Origin: CAWDLX01 sp046728155
GTDB lineage: Bacteria; Actinomycetota; Actinomycetes; Mycobacteriales; Micromonosporaceae
Length of the DNA: 8,514 nt
Reading direction: 5' to 3'
Assembly: GCA_046728155.1 (NCBI GenBank)
Contig: JBKPDY010000090.1
Span: 1 to 8,514, forward strand
The position numbers and the translations under genes were made by a program. Positions 1 through 6,016 of the stretch are shown in pieces; positions within the stretch are counted from its first letter, which is position 1; each line of letters starts with the position of its first letter. The notes beneath the pieces are model-generated. The model ran no database searches. It was not told the origin of the DNA and saw only the letters and a program-made list of their open reading frames with translations.

Positions 1-2
1 TT

Positions 3-89
3 GAGCACGCCTCCCAGATCCGTCAGTTCCTCACCGCCGCAGGCCTCACAGTGCAACCCATGCCCGGTGACCGTGGGTACAGGGGTTGA
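3..89 (+). CDS. C-terminal tail of an unidentified protein (partial, enters from left edge)
   Basis: The frame beginning at base 3 is open from the window edge to a TGA at 87-89 and gives 28 residues ending in MPGDRGYRG. The composition is protein-like (alternating hydrophobic residues, a FLTAAGLTV segment) and codons favour G/C in the third position, unlike the other frames here. The start lies outside the window, so the family cannot be named. It converges with the APH remnant on the opposite strand, leaving 88 nt between the two stop codons. It could also be a remnant; only the last 28 residues are visible. Confidence 0.45.
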   Translation, partial: EHASQIRQFLTAAGLTVQPMPGDRGYRG

Positions 90-177
90 CCGTGATGGTG
101 ATCCGGCGGATGCGGACTGGCCGACTGGTCGATCCCCGCTCGCCCGATCATCGGCAGATGTGAGTGGATGAGCCACC

Positions 178-323
178 TCACGCCAGCTCGGCTATCACCG
201 CGCGCATAGCGGCGGCCACACTCGGCCATTCGCGGGAATGTATGCCGGTAGTAGTCGATGCCGGTCAACGAAGGTCCGAGCGCCCAGCCGCAGGCGCGGC
301 GCCAGGTGGCGTCGTCGTACCTA
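178..323 (-). pseudogene. Displaced C-terminal end of the APH-like gene (two frameshifts)
   Basis: APH homology continues in a second frame directly after the break near 318-323. YDDATWRRACGWAL and a following YYRHT are typical of the last helices of this kinase family. The tract then shifts again near 205-210 into a third frame, MRAVIAELA followed by TGA at 178-180, a normal ending for the family. Both lesions look like small indels. Together with the missing N-lobe they make the APH portion a pseudogene. In the unshifted frame, translation from the chimera instead runs on to a stop at 265. The lesions could be assembly errors, but two within about 120 nt make decay more likely. Confidence 0.65.
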
Positions 324-1296
324 TAGCCTCCCGGTAGGCTTCCCGCGCCGCGCCGGTGAAGGTCCACAACGCAGGAGCCACGTCCGGCGCCGGATCGCCG
401 ACGCCGAGTGCGCCGAAGTCGATGACCGCGGCCAGTCGGCCGCGGTCGGTGATCAGGTTGCCCGGCTGCAGATCACCATGAATCCATACCGGTTCCCGGT
501 CCCAACCAGGAGCAGTCAGGCAGGCGGCCCAGGCCGCCTCGGCCGCCGCCACATCGAAGCCGTTGTCATGCTCGGCGAGCCGGGGCAGCGCACGGCGGAC
601 GCCTTCGTCGGCGTGGACCAGGGCGGCCCCCCGCGAACCCGGTGGCTTGACCGGACCTCCGGCCGGATCCACCCCGTGCAGGGCACGAACGAAGGCGGCC
701 ACATCGCGGGCCAGGAGGTGCACACCGTTCTCCGCATACACGTCGGAGATCGGCTTGGCCTCACCGCGGCCGATCCACATGGCATCGTCCGCGAAGCGCT
801 GCAGCACCACCTCATCAGGCGCCTCCGCCCCGATCGCGTCCATCGTGAGCACCGTGACCTTCGCCGGCGCATCCACGCCGAGCAGCTTCCGCCGCGACTC
901 GCTGATCGTCAGCAGCCGGTCAATCGCCGCGAGCACCGGTCCGTCATCGAGCAGGGGCGCCCCGGTGTCCCGATGCCGGGCGATCTCCCCGCGCATCCCG
1001 ATATGCAGATGCCGCTCATACAGCACCCGCCACGCGGTCCGGGCCAGCTCGTCGAGGCGGTCCAGCTCGACCCGGCGGATCTCCTCCGCCGACTCAACAA
1101 CCGCATCCATCAGTGCGGGCTTCACCGCGTCATACGCGCGGGAGGGCGAGCCCCAGCCAAGCTGTTCCGCGATCTGGCGGTAGGACAGGTTGGGTCGAGG
1201 AATGGGGCTACCCCGACATTGGTGTGTACATTGCCGACTGCCCGTCAGCCGGCCACGACATGATCGCTCTCGACTGCAGCTCTCCAGGCAAGCCAA
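265..1296 (-). CDS. Chimeric ORF: phage-type HTH module fused in frame to aminoglycoside phosphotransferase C-terminal lobe
   Basis: The open frame has 343 codons. Residues 1-35 look non-native (Cys/Arg rich), so convincing homology starts near 1191. Residues 36-155 resemble the helix-turn-helix proteins that actinobacterial phages carry near packaging genes and that are often annotated as terminase small subunit: LSYRQIAEQLG, then a helical region ending SRRKLLGVDAPAKVTVLTMDAI. From about residue 174 the protein matches the C-terminal lobe of an aminoglycoside phosphotransferase-like kinase: RDVAAFVRAL, the catalytic HGDLQPGN loop (residues 273-280, Asp275) and the metal-binding VIDFG (residues 291-295, Asp293). 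The ATP-binding N-lobe of the kinase is absent and replaced by the HTH module, so kinase activity is unlikely. The frame leaves APH homology after residue 326, near 320, where a frameshift moves the true C-terminus to another frame. Whether the chimera is expressed is unknown; I see no convincing ribosome binding site. Confidence 0.6.
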   Translation of the reverse strand: MACLESCSRERSCRGRLTGSRQCTHQCRGSPIPRPNLSYRQIAEQLGWGSPSRAYDAVKPALMDAVVESAEEIRRVELDRLDELARTAWRVLYERHLHIGMRGEIARHRDTGAPLLDDGPVLAAIDRLLTISESRRKLLGVDAPAKVTVLTMDAIGAEAPDEVVLQRFADDAMWIGRGEAKPISDVYAENGVHLLARDVAAFVRALHGVDPAGGPVKPPGSRGAALVHADEGVRRALPRLAEHDNGFDVAAAEAAWAACLTAPGWDREPVWIHGDLQPGNLITDRGRLAAVIDFGALGVGDPAPDVAPALWTFTGAAREAYREAIGTTTPPGAAPAAGRSDLR

Positions 1297-1429
1297 CCGT
1301 CGTACACATCGAGAGGAGTGGAACCATCAGGTCACGATCCTCGCACCGGACTTCGAGACCTTCATCACTGGACTCGTCGACGCGTCTAACTACCGACCGG
1401 ACGACGAGCCCCCGGGCCGCAAACGTTGA
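1191..1429 (+). pseudogene. SUKH (SMI1/KNR4) family protein, 5'-truncated and frameshifted remnant
   Basis: From 1191 one frame encodes EEWGYPDIGVYIADCPSAGH and then DMIALD, a hallmark of the SMI1/KNR4 (SUKH) family. The tract reaches VVHIE near 1313. The family pattern then continues in another frame as EEWNHQVTILAPDFETFITG and stops at TGA 1427-1429. The shift fits loss of one base near 1311-1313. No N-terminal half is present: homology begins where the opposite-strand HTH module starts, so the gene has been cut. SUKH proteins are known as immunity proteins in contact-dependent and polymorphic toxin systems, but no toxin gene is visible beside this one. It is presumably non-functional. Confidence 0.75.
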
Positions 1430-1542
1430 GACGCGATCTGCGTCAGACATTAAACCGGAACTCGACGGGGTCAACGCTACGCAACACCAGGCTCCGCCAG
1501 GACCGGCGCTTTCGGCGCGTACGTCGTGACGTCAGCTAAGTG

Positions 1543-1998
1543 TCACGAGACGCGTTCGGACAGCTCGAACATGTTGCCCCAGGGGTCGCGGAAGAACGCG
1601 AGCCGGGCGCTGATGTCGTCGATCTCGAGCGGCTCGTTGACGATGTCGACGCGGCGCCTGCGAAGCTCGGCGAGCGTCTCGTTGACGCTGTCGACGGACA
1701 GGCAGACGTGGTTGTACCCGTTCACCGACAGGCTGGCGTCGACGTCACTGAATACCGTCTGGGCGCCCGCGCCCGGCCCGGCCAGGATCTCCAGGTGGAA
1801 TTCGTCCTGGTTCGGTGGCATGACGTACGCGAGGGTCAGGTCACCGTATGGCCAAGTCTGCAATACCCGCCAGCCCATCGTGTCGACCCAGAAGGCGCGG
1901 GCCTCCTCGAAGTCGGGGTACCGGATGCCCATGTGATGCCCGCGCATCGAGGCGAACGGCGAGTCTGCGATCTTGGGCGGATTGGCTGGAAGCGGCAC
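1543..1998 (-). CDS. VOC superfamily (glyoxalase/bleomycin resistance/extradiol dioxygenase fold) protein
   Basis: The product has 151 residues, the usual size for a two-module VOC protein. I chose the GTG at 1996-1998 because GAGGAG lies 9 nt upstream and because family-like sequence (IADSPFASMRGHH) already precedes the first internal Met; the longer open frame upstream is low-quality. The first module runs from HHMGIRYPDFEEARAFW to FHLEILAGP. The second runs from GYNHVCLSVDS to DPWGNMFELSE. The four expected metal-ligand positions are filled: His22, Glu70, His97 and Glu145. The fold supports isomerases, lyases, dioxygenases and drug-binding resistance proteins, so the substrate cannot be told from sequence. 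The gene looks intact and stands alone, converging with the SUKH remnant. Confidence 0.88.
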   Translation of the reverse strand: MPLPANPPKIADSPFASMRGHHMGIRYPDFEEARAFWVDTMGWRVLQTWPYGDLTLAYVMPPNQDEFHLEILAGPGAGAQTVFSDVDASLSVNGYNHVCLSVDSVNETLAELRRRRVDIVNEPLEIDDISARLAFFRDPWGNMFELSERVS

Positions 1999-2007
1999 GC
2001 AATTCTG

Positions 2008-2013
2008 CTCCTC
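2008..2013 (-). promoter_or_regulatory. Ribosome binding site of the VOC gene
   Basis: GAGGAG on the minus strand, 9 nt before the GTG start at 1998. It decides the start in favour of this GTG over the ATG at 1947, which would remove conserved N-terminal residues, and over the ATG at 2070. Confidence 0.6.
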
Positions 2014-2017
2014 TGCT

Positions 2018-2029
2018 TGTCGCACGACA
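2018..2029. promoter_or_regulatory. Near-palindrome TGTCG-CA-CGACA upstream of the VOC gene
   Basis: Two 5-bp half-sites are separated by 2 bp, just upstream of the VOC ribosome binding site. The position suits an operator for a dimeric repressor, but no regulator gene is adjacent. A 5-bp arm is short enough to arise by chance in GC-rich DNA. Confidence 0.25.
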
Positions 2030-2031
2030 GT

Positions 2032-2449
2032 ATCAGTAGAGTCCGGCCCAGCTCGGATGAATGCCGCCATCGAGAGTGCACGACATGAGGATCGCCGCAG
2101 GTGACGTTTAACTGTGGCGGAACTCCACGGGGATGAGAGCGTAGGGTCGCGTGGAGGGCGGCCATGCCAGCTCGGCGAAGGCTCGGCGTCGCGGGCGCCA
2201 TGCCGGACCACGAACGTTGGCCGACCCGCGCGCGGGCGGCGAGGCGGCCGACCCGGTTGAACACCTCCTCGGTGGCGACCATGGGCTCATAGTGCCCAGA
2301 CGCGAGCCAGCATGCGCGGGACGTGCACTTCGATGGTCCCGACGGGCGCTTCGTACTGCCTCCTCTGTGGCTGTTGTTCGGGTTCGGCGCGGCTCGGGTT
2401 TTCACGGGACCTGTATCAGTCGTGGCGGGCTCGAAGACTACTGTCCAAG
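2032..2449. other. Stretch without a recognised gene between the VOC and transglutaminase-like genes
   Basis: Several frames are open on both strands, as expected for GC-rich DNA, but none shows a recognisable domain, a supported start or consistent third-position G/C bias. A short minus-strand tract around 2205-2300 (EVFNRVGRLAARA in one frame) looks mildly protein-like and could be a worn-out gene end. I could not assign it. The stretch presumably contains the VOC promoter. Confidence 0.4.
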
Positions 2450-3289
2450 TCAACCGCCGTCGGTGAAGGAGACCGGTGCTGGCAGGCGTGGGTCGCTGCG
2501 GTAGGCGTCAGCCGCCTGCCGCAGAGGACCGCCGGCCGCGCTGATCGCGGCGATCTGGTCCAGCAGGTCAATGTCCGCGGGTTCCAGCTGGTCGAAGTGG
2601 ACGGGGATGAGGCCCCATTCGTCCCAGGGAAGTGTCTCGACGCGGTTGAGGCTGGCCAGGTCGCGTACGACGTTGCCCTGAACCTCCCACATGCCTGTCA
2701 ACCCTGCGGCGCTGGTGCCGATGCGGTCCACGTCGCGACTACCTGCCCGGCATTCCTGCCACGCTTGGCCACCGACGAGGAACGCGTCACGGGGCACGTT
2801 CAGCGGGTCGACATCGGCGTCGGTGTACGTGCCCTTGGGAGCGCTGGCGACCTGCGCGTCGACCAGGTGCCAGCCGCGGTCGTCGTCCCAGACCTCGACC
2901 ACCCAGTGGTCGTCGAAGAAGCCATCGGTGAAGTACCCGGCGAAGCCGGCCCGTGCTCGGGCAGGGGCGCCGGCATCACGCAGCATCGCGCAGAGCAGGA
3001 CAGTGAAGTCCCGGCAGGTGCCAGCGAAGCGATCCTCGGGGCGGCGCTCGGCCAACGTGCTCAGGTATTTGAGGATCGCCTCGATGTACCGGGTGTTCGC
3101 CTCCTCGCGGCGCTGCTCGGAAAGGGCAAACCCGAACCGCGAGGTCCAGTCGCGATGTACAAGCACACCGCCGATCACCTTCGCCATCGCAGCAACGTCG
3201 GCCGGCAGACCGCGGAACAGGTGCCGCTTGGTTCCTGGGTCGGTCAACCGACTATGACGCCGGTAGTAGTCAAGCTCATCCATGGCCAT
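2450..3289 (-). CDS. Transglutaminase-like superfamily protein
   Basis: The product has 279 residues with no signal peptide or membrane segment, so it is probably cytoplasmic. The core of a transglutaminase-like (papain-like) fold is clear. The nucleophile region GTCRDFTVLLCAML carries Cys92. FFDDHWVVEVW carries His128. GWHLVDAQ carries Asp144. These form the expected Cys-His-Asp triad in the expected order. The N-terminus (LDYYRRHSRLTDPG) matches a stand-alone actinobacterial subfamily, as I remember it. Such proteins may act as proteases, amidases or transglutaminases; the substrate here is unknown. The start is either ATG 3289 or the second ATG two codons later; neither has a strong Shine-Dalgarno sequence. 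The stop of the broken gene upstream is only 6 nt away, which suggests co-transcription and perhaps translational coupling. Confidence 0.88.
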   Translation of the reverse strand: MAMDELDYYRRHSRLTDPGTKRHLFRGLPADVAAMAKVIGGVLVHRDWTSRFGFALSEQRREEANTRYIEAILKYLSTLAERRPEDRFAGTCRDFTVLLCAMLRDAGAPARARAGFAGYFTDGFFDDHWVVEVWDDDRGWHLVDAQVASAPKGTYTDADVDPLNVPRDAFLVGGQAWQECRAGSRDVDRIGTSAAGLTGMWEVQGNVVRDLASLNRVETLPWDEWGLIPVHFDQLEPADIDLLDQIAAISAAGGPLRQAADAYRSDPRLPAPVSFTDGG

Positions 3290-3295
3290 GGGAGA

Positions 3296-3718
3296 CTAGT
3301 CGCACCGTACGACAGTTTGCTGTGTCCGGCTTCCGGGCCGCTGCGTCGGCTCCTCCACGTATTTCGACCGGAGGCGTCGCATGGTTTCCGGGTCGCGGAG
3401 CGACCATACGCGGACCGGGCACTTTGAACGTCCGGCCGTCGTCGAGGCGCCACATTCAAGCACGATCGGCTTCGTGGACGAGCCAGCGGCCGCCGTCGCG
3501 GAATCCGACGGAGGCGATAGTCGGGTCGGCGCCGAACGGCGAGGCCGCGAGATCGGGGAGCTCCCAATCCTGCTCCGGCACGAGGTCCACGCCGGAAGCG
3601 AACCTGGCCTGCCCAGTAACAGTCGGGCAGCGGTCGCGGCGCCACCGACCTGGAGGTGGTACTCGCCACGCTTGCCCGATAGCACGTGCCACAGGTGAAC
3701 TTCCCCATCCCCGGACAC
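3296..3718 (-). pseudogene. Unidentified gene upstream of the transglutaminase-like gene, broken by two frameshifts and a stop
   Basis: Good coding sequence switches frame twice. From GTG 3718, SGDGEVHLWHVLSGKRGEYH continues with LQVGG. Near 3625-3645 coding moves to a second frame (ARFASGVDLVPEQDWELPDL, later FRDGGRWLVHE), which meets a TGA at 3456-3458 and then continues with WRLDDGRTFKV. Near 3405-3420 it returns to the first frame: RVWSLRDPETMRRLRSKYVE, stop at 3296-3298. The first frame has no stop over the whole length, but its middle portion is Ser/Arg/Pro-rich shadow. The intact protein would be about 140 residues. I do not recognise the family. The gene ends 6 nt before the transglutaminase-like start, so the two probably formed an operon. 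Gene status is moderately certain; the exact start is not. Confidence 0.6.
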
Positions 3719-3807
3719 CCGAGGTTTGGGGTAACGGCTGTGATCTGATGGGGTGTGGAGTTGTTCGAAGTCAACCCGACTGAGCAACTTCGCCGAAGAT
3801 CGACCGC

Positions 3808-3813
3808 AGGAGG
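3808..3813 (+). promoter_or_regulatory. Strong ribosome binding site of the epoxide-hydrolase-like gene
   Basis: AGGAGG with a 6-nt spacer before the ATG at 3820; a near-ideal site that fixes this start. Confidence 0.8.
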
Positions 3814-3819
3814 ACCCAG

Positions 3820-4203
3820 ATGGAGGGCCCGGTCGAGGTGGTGAGCAGGTTCTGCGCGGCATGGTCCGACAATATCGGGCCCGTCGAGCTGGCCGCATTT
3901 TTCACCGACGACGCCGTCTACCACAACATCCCGCTCGCGCCGGTCGCAGGCAGGGAGGCGATCGCCAACACCATCGCCTCGTTCATCCGCCCTGGACCGC
4001 CAGGCATTGAGCGAATCGAGTTCAGGGTCATCAACATCGCGGCCGATGGTCCGGTCGTGATGACCGAGCGGGTGGACGTCTTCACCCTCCCTGACAAGTC
4101 GTTCGAGCTGCCGGTCATGGGAACCTTCGAGGTCAGTGACGGCAAGATCAAGGCGTGGCGGGACTATTTCGACATGAACCAGTTCAACAGCCGGATGGGA
4201 TAA
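3820..4203 (+). CDS. Limonene-1,2-epoxide hydrolase-like protein (SnoaL/NTF2-like fold)
   Basis: The product has 127 residues with a cone-shaped NTF2-like fold pattern: an N-terminal helix with WSDNIGPVELAAFFTDDAVY, a helix after GREAIA, then beta strands. Residues equivalent to the limonene epoxide hydrolase active site are present with identical spacing: Tyr34 and Asn36 (VYHNIPL), Arg84 and Asp86 (ERVDVF), Trp113 and Asp115 (WRDYFD). In the Rhodococcus enzyme, as I recall it, these are Tyr53/Asn55, Arg99/Asp101 and Trp130/Asp132, the Asp-Arg-Asp network that activates water for epoxide opening. The protein is shorter than that enzyme mainly at the N-terminus. Hydrolysis of a small epoxide is therefore plausible; the substrate is unknown. 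The gene looks intact, is transcribed alone and diverges from the broken gene at 3296-3718. Confidence 0.85.
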   Translation: MEGPVEVVSRFCAAWSDNIGPVELAAFFTDDAVYHNIPLAPVAGREAIANTIASFIRPGPPGIERIEFRVINIAADGPVVMTERVDVFTLPDKSFELPVMGTFEVSDGKIKAWRDYFDMNQFNSRMG

Positions 4204-4212
4204 GGCTGGATC

Positions 4213-4245
4213 TGTTCAGCGCTCGAGTTCACACGAGCAGTAACA
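4213..4245 (+). terminator. Possible hairpin terminator after the epoxide-hydrolase-like gene
   Basis: GCTCG (4221-4225) pairs with CGAGC (4234-4238) around an 8-nt loop, and TGTT/AACA at the ends can extend it imperfectly. It begins 9 nt after the stop codon. There is no T tract, as is common in actinomycetes, so the call rests only on position and pairing. Confidence 0.3.
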
Positions 4246-4505
4246 CCGTGTTCGCCGAGACTGCGCGAACTGTTGTCAACCAGGAGGCGACTCCTGTAAA
4301 GGCAGTCGATGCGCAGGTCCCTCCATGTCGCTCCCGGGTACATCGCCCAGACCGGTCGTAAGGTCGAAGTCATGCTATCCCGGGAGACCCCAACAATGGC
4401 CCTCCCGCCGGGGCACGCGGCGCGCGTAGCCGCCGAGGCCGTCGCCTCGCGACGATCGCGGCGAGGGGTTGCTCGGTTCGCCCGCCGGCTGCGAAGTAAG
4501 CGCCA

Positions 4506-4566
4506 CAGGGACAGCGAGGGACAGCGGACGGCTCGTCGACCCTAGTACTGTCTCTGGCCGTCCCTG
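4506..4566. repeat. Imperfect inverted repeat with internal direct repeats
   Basis: The left arm 4507-4524 (AGGGACAGCGAGGGACAG) is itself two copies of GGGACAG, 8 bp apart. The right arm 4548-4565 (CTGTCTCTGGCCGTCCCT) is its reverse complement at 15 of 18 positions, and C4506/G4566 extend the pairing. The loop is 23 nt. A related direct copy lies at 4658-4671. The structure could be a terminator-like hairpin, recombinase arm-type sites or a protein-binding region; nothing in the flanks decides between them. Confidence 0.4.
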
Positions 4567-4738
4567 GCTGACACCGTTGAGGCACAACGAAAAGTGACGA
4601 ATGAAGATCATTGAGGGTCAGCAAGGTCAGCCACGGAGGGGTCGGCGCATACTTGACGGACAGTGGACGGCCGAGTACCAGCGTCACCGCGGGCTGGCGC
4701 TGGCCGAGCTTCCCTAGTCACGGGTTCGACTTGCCGCG

Positions 4739-5398
4739 TCACGACTCCAGCCGGTTCCAGCTAGTGTGGCGGAGTTCCTCCGCGAGAGCCGGGGCTGCGG
4801 TCTCCCCAAAGCGGCGGGCCCAGATGTTGAGCCAGTCTTCGTCGTCCAGGAAGAACTTCCAGTCGGTGGTGACCGCTCCCCTCACAAGAAGGAACGGCAC
4901 CGGAGGCCTGAACGGATGAAAGTTGGGGTTGTAAATCGCAGACGCGGCCGTCCTTTCGTGGAACTCACCCAGCACTACGCCGTCTTCCGCATAGGAAGGC
5001 TTCAGGAGTTGCGTTACCTCCGCGTCGGGATAATCCTCCAATCGGTCCGACAAGTCGGTGAAGACAACGACGATCGCCTTGTAGGTCGCGTCGTCGCCCT
5101 CCGCGGGCTGAGCCAAGAGCATCAGCTCGTAATCCTTGACAAGCTGGAGAAGCTCAGGTGCGGCCCGGTCGGCGATGCGCTCTGGGGCAAGCCAGAGTTT
5201 CCCACGGTCCATGGCAGTACCGACGAAGGGGCACACAGGTCCGGACCGGCCGAGGTCCTTATTGGGCATGGCCGCGAAGTTCTTGATCCAGGATGCAACG
5301 GTGCGCAGCGCATTCAGGTCGCTGTCCGCGAGCCCTCTGGTCGCGCTGGAATCCTCGAGATCCTGCACGAGGAAGAGATTGCTGGTCTGTGCTGGCAT
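4739..5398 (-). CDS. DUF6875-like protein of unknown function
   Basis: The product has 219 residues and no membrane segment. ATG 5398 is supported by GGGAG 7 nt upstream. Recognisable conserved blocks are GPVCPFVGTAMDRGKLWLAP (residues 53-72), a middle helix with YELMLLAQP and a strand AIVVVFTDLSDR, then VVLGEFHERT (141-150) and NPNFHPFRPPVPFLLVR (157-173). I associate this pattern with the DUF6875 family of actinobacteria and proteobacteria. No biochemical role is known to me. The Cys-Pro-Phe and GEFH motifs are candidates for functional residues, but that is inference. The gene appears intact and stands alone, with no partner that suggests a pathway. Confidence 0.75.
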   Translation of the reverse strand: MPAQTSNLFLVQDLEDSSATRGLADSDLNALRTVASWIKNFAAMPNKDLGRSGPVCPFVGTAMDRGKLWLAPERIADRAAPELLQLVKDYELMLLAQPAEGDDATYKAIVVVFTDLSDRLEDYPDAEVTQLLKPSYAEDGVVLGEFHERTAASAIYNPNFHPFRPPVPFLLVRGAVTTDWKFFLDDEDWLNIWARRFGETAAPALAEELRHTSWNRLES

Positions 5399-5621
5399 CG
5401 CGATTCTCCCGCGCCGAAATGGGCTTCAACCGTCACACTCGGGAACGCCGCGCGTCGCTAAAGACGACCTTCGCCGCTCGTTGTGAACGGGCTGCTATCT
5501 TGGCGGCGTCGCCTCGCGGACGGAAGCCTCCCCTGCCTTTGGCAATGCCGTCCTTCCCGAGAAGTTACTCCCGCAGCTCCGGATACGTGGGAGAACGACG
5601 GATCTGGTTACGGGGGTGGCC

Positions 5622-5711
5622 ATGACCATCCACGACCTGCACGCGATCGGGTGGGGCGCCGTCCGCGGGTTCATCACCGGCGCGATCGAGGACGCGTCCG
5701 GTCCATCGTAA
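5622..5711 (+). CDS. Possible 29-residue small protein
   Basis: An ATG-to-TAA frame reads MTIHDLHAIGWGAVRGFITG followed by nine more residues. Codons are G/C-rich in the third position and a purine-rich GGGGGTGG lies just upstream. It sits at the start of the debris region with the terminase remnants. The sequence looks like an amphipathic helix. I do not recognise it, and a chance frame is possible. A further tract in another frame (about 5770-5870, VVVDGGSFAHMTVVTATAAL) looks like part of a small hydrophobic protein but has no clean start. Confidence 0.3.
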   Translation: MTIHDLHAIGWGAVRGFITGAIEDASGPS

Positions 5712-5912
5712 GGCTCGGCGTGCGGCGCGCGGTACGTCATCGTGGGATCCCCGGCGTCGCCGTCGCGCCGGTGGTGGTGGACGGCGGATCATTCGCCCAT
5801 ATGACGGTTGTCACGGCAACGGCTGCGCTCACGATCTCTGCGATCGAAGCGGCGTCCTGGAGAGGTCTCATGTGGCCGATGGTGAAGGGCGCGGACCTTC
5901 ACGACCAAGCAA

Positions 5913-5987
5913 CCGTTCGGCCAATTATCTAGGTTGTCCGTTCAGCCATTTATCAAAATTGTACGTGTGGCTATTTGACCCAGCGAC
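5913..5987. repeat. 25-bp tandem direct repeat (two good units, one degenerate)
   Basis: Units at 5913-5937 and 5938-5962 match at 20 of 25 positions and share the core CCGTTCnGCCAwTTATC. A third, weaker unit in the same register follows at 5963-5987 (core ACGTGTGGCTATTTGAC). The tract is distinctly AT-richer than its surroundings and ends 29 nt before the ATG of the first terminase remnant. Such arrays often bind a regulator, partition or replication protein. No such gene is visible here, so the role is inference. Confidence 0.5.
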
Positions 5988-6016
5988 GATCTTGCTACTC
6001 ACCCGGGCGGACTCTG

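Larger units (their letters stand above)
4204..4738. other. Long stretch without a recognised gene, containing repeats
   Basis: About 535 nt lie between the epoxide-hydrolase-like and DUF6875-like stop codons. Short open frames occur on both strands but are Arg/Ser/Pro-rich and show no domain or supported start. The stretch holds the inverted repeat at 4506-4566, a third related GGACAGTGGACGGC copy at 4658-4671, and a smaller CTCCCGGG/CCCGGGAG pair (4331-4338, 4379-4386). I see no tRNA or integrase. Confidence 0.5.

Noticed and set aside
238..1263. Plus-strand open frame of 341 codons opposite the chimera
   Set aside because: Arg/His/Pro/Gly-rich translation without domains; it is the antisense shadow of the HTH-APH frame, which carries clear motifs.
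1430..1444. GACGC/GCGTC hairpin directly after the SUKH stop as a terminator
   Set aside because: Only 5 bp of stem and no T tract; too weak to call in GC-rich sequence.
1527..1534. TGACGTCA palindrome near the VOC stop
   Set aside because: An isolated 8-bp palindrome at a gene end with no second copy; expected by chance.
1836..2453. Minus-strand open frame of 205 codons overlapping the VOC gene
   Set aside because: Its 3' part is out of frame with the VOC coding sequence and the 5' part shows no recognisable domain.
2312..3427. Plus-strand open frame of 371 codons
   Set aside because: Antisense to the transglutaminase-like gene, whose catalytic triad and codon bias are convincing; this frame shows no domain or ribosome binding site.
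3244..3924. Minus-strand open frame of 226 codons covering the broken gene
   Set aside because: Low-complexity Arg-rich shadow; the coding signal of the region lies in the other two minus frames.
4718..4740. T-loop-like GGGTTCGAC suggesting a tRNA end
   Set aside because: The flanking bases do not form a T-arm stem and no acceptor, D or anticodon arm is found nearby.
4766..5461. Plus-strand open frame of 231 codons
   Set aside because: Mirror of the DUF6875-like gene on the minus strand, which has a ribosome binding site and conserved blocks.
5913..5987. Possible CRISPR array
   Set aside because: The 25-bp units are directly adjacent with no spacers and there are no cas genes.
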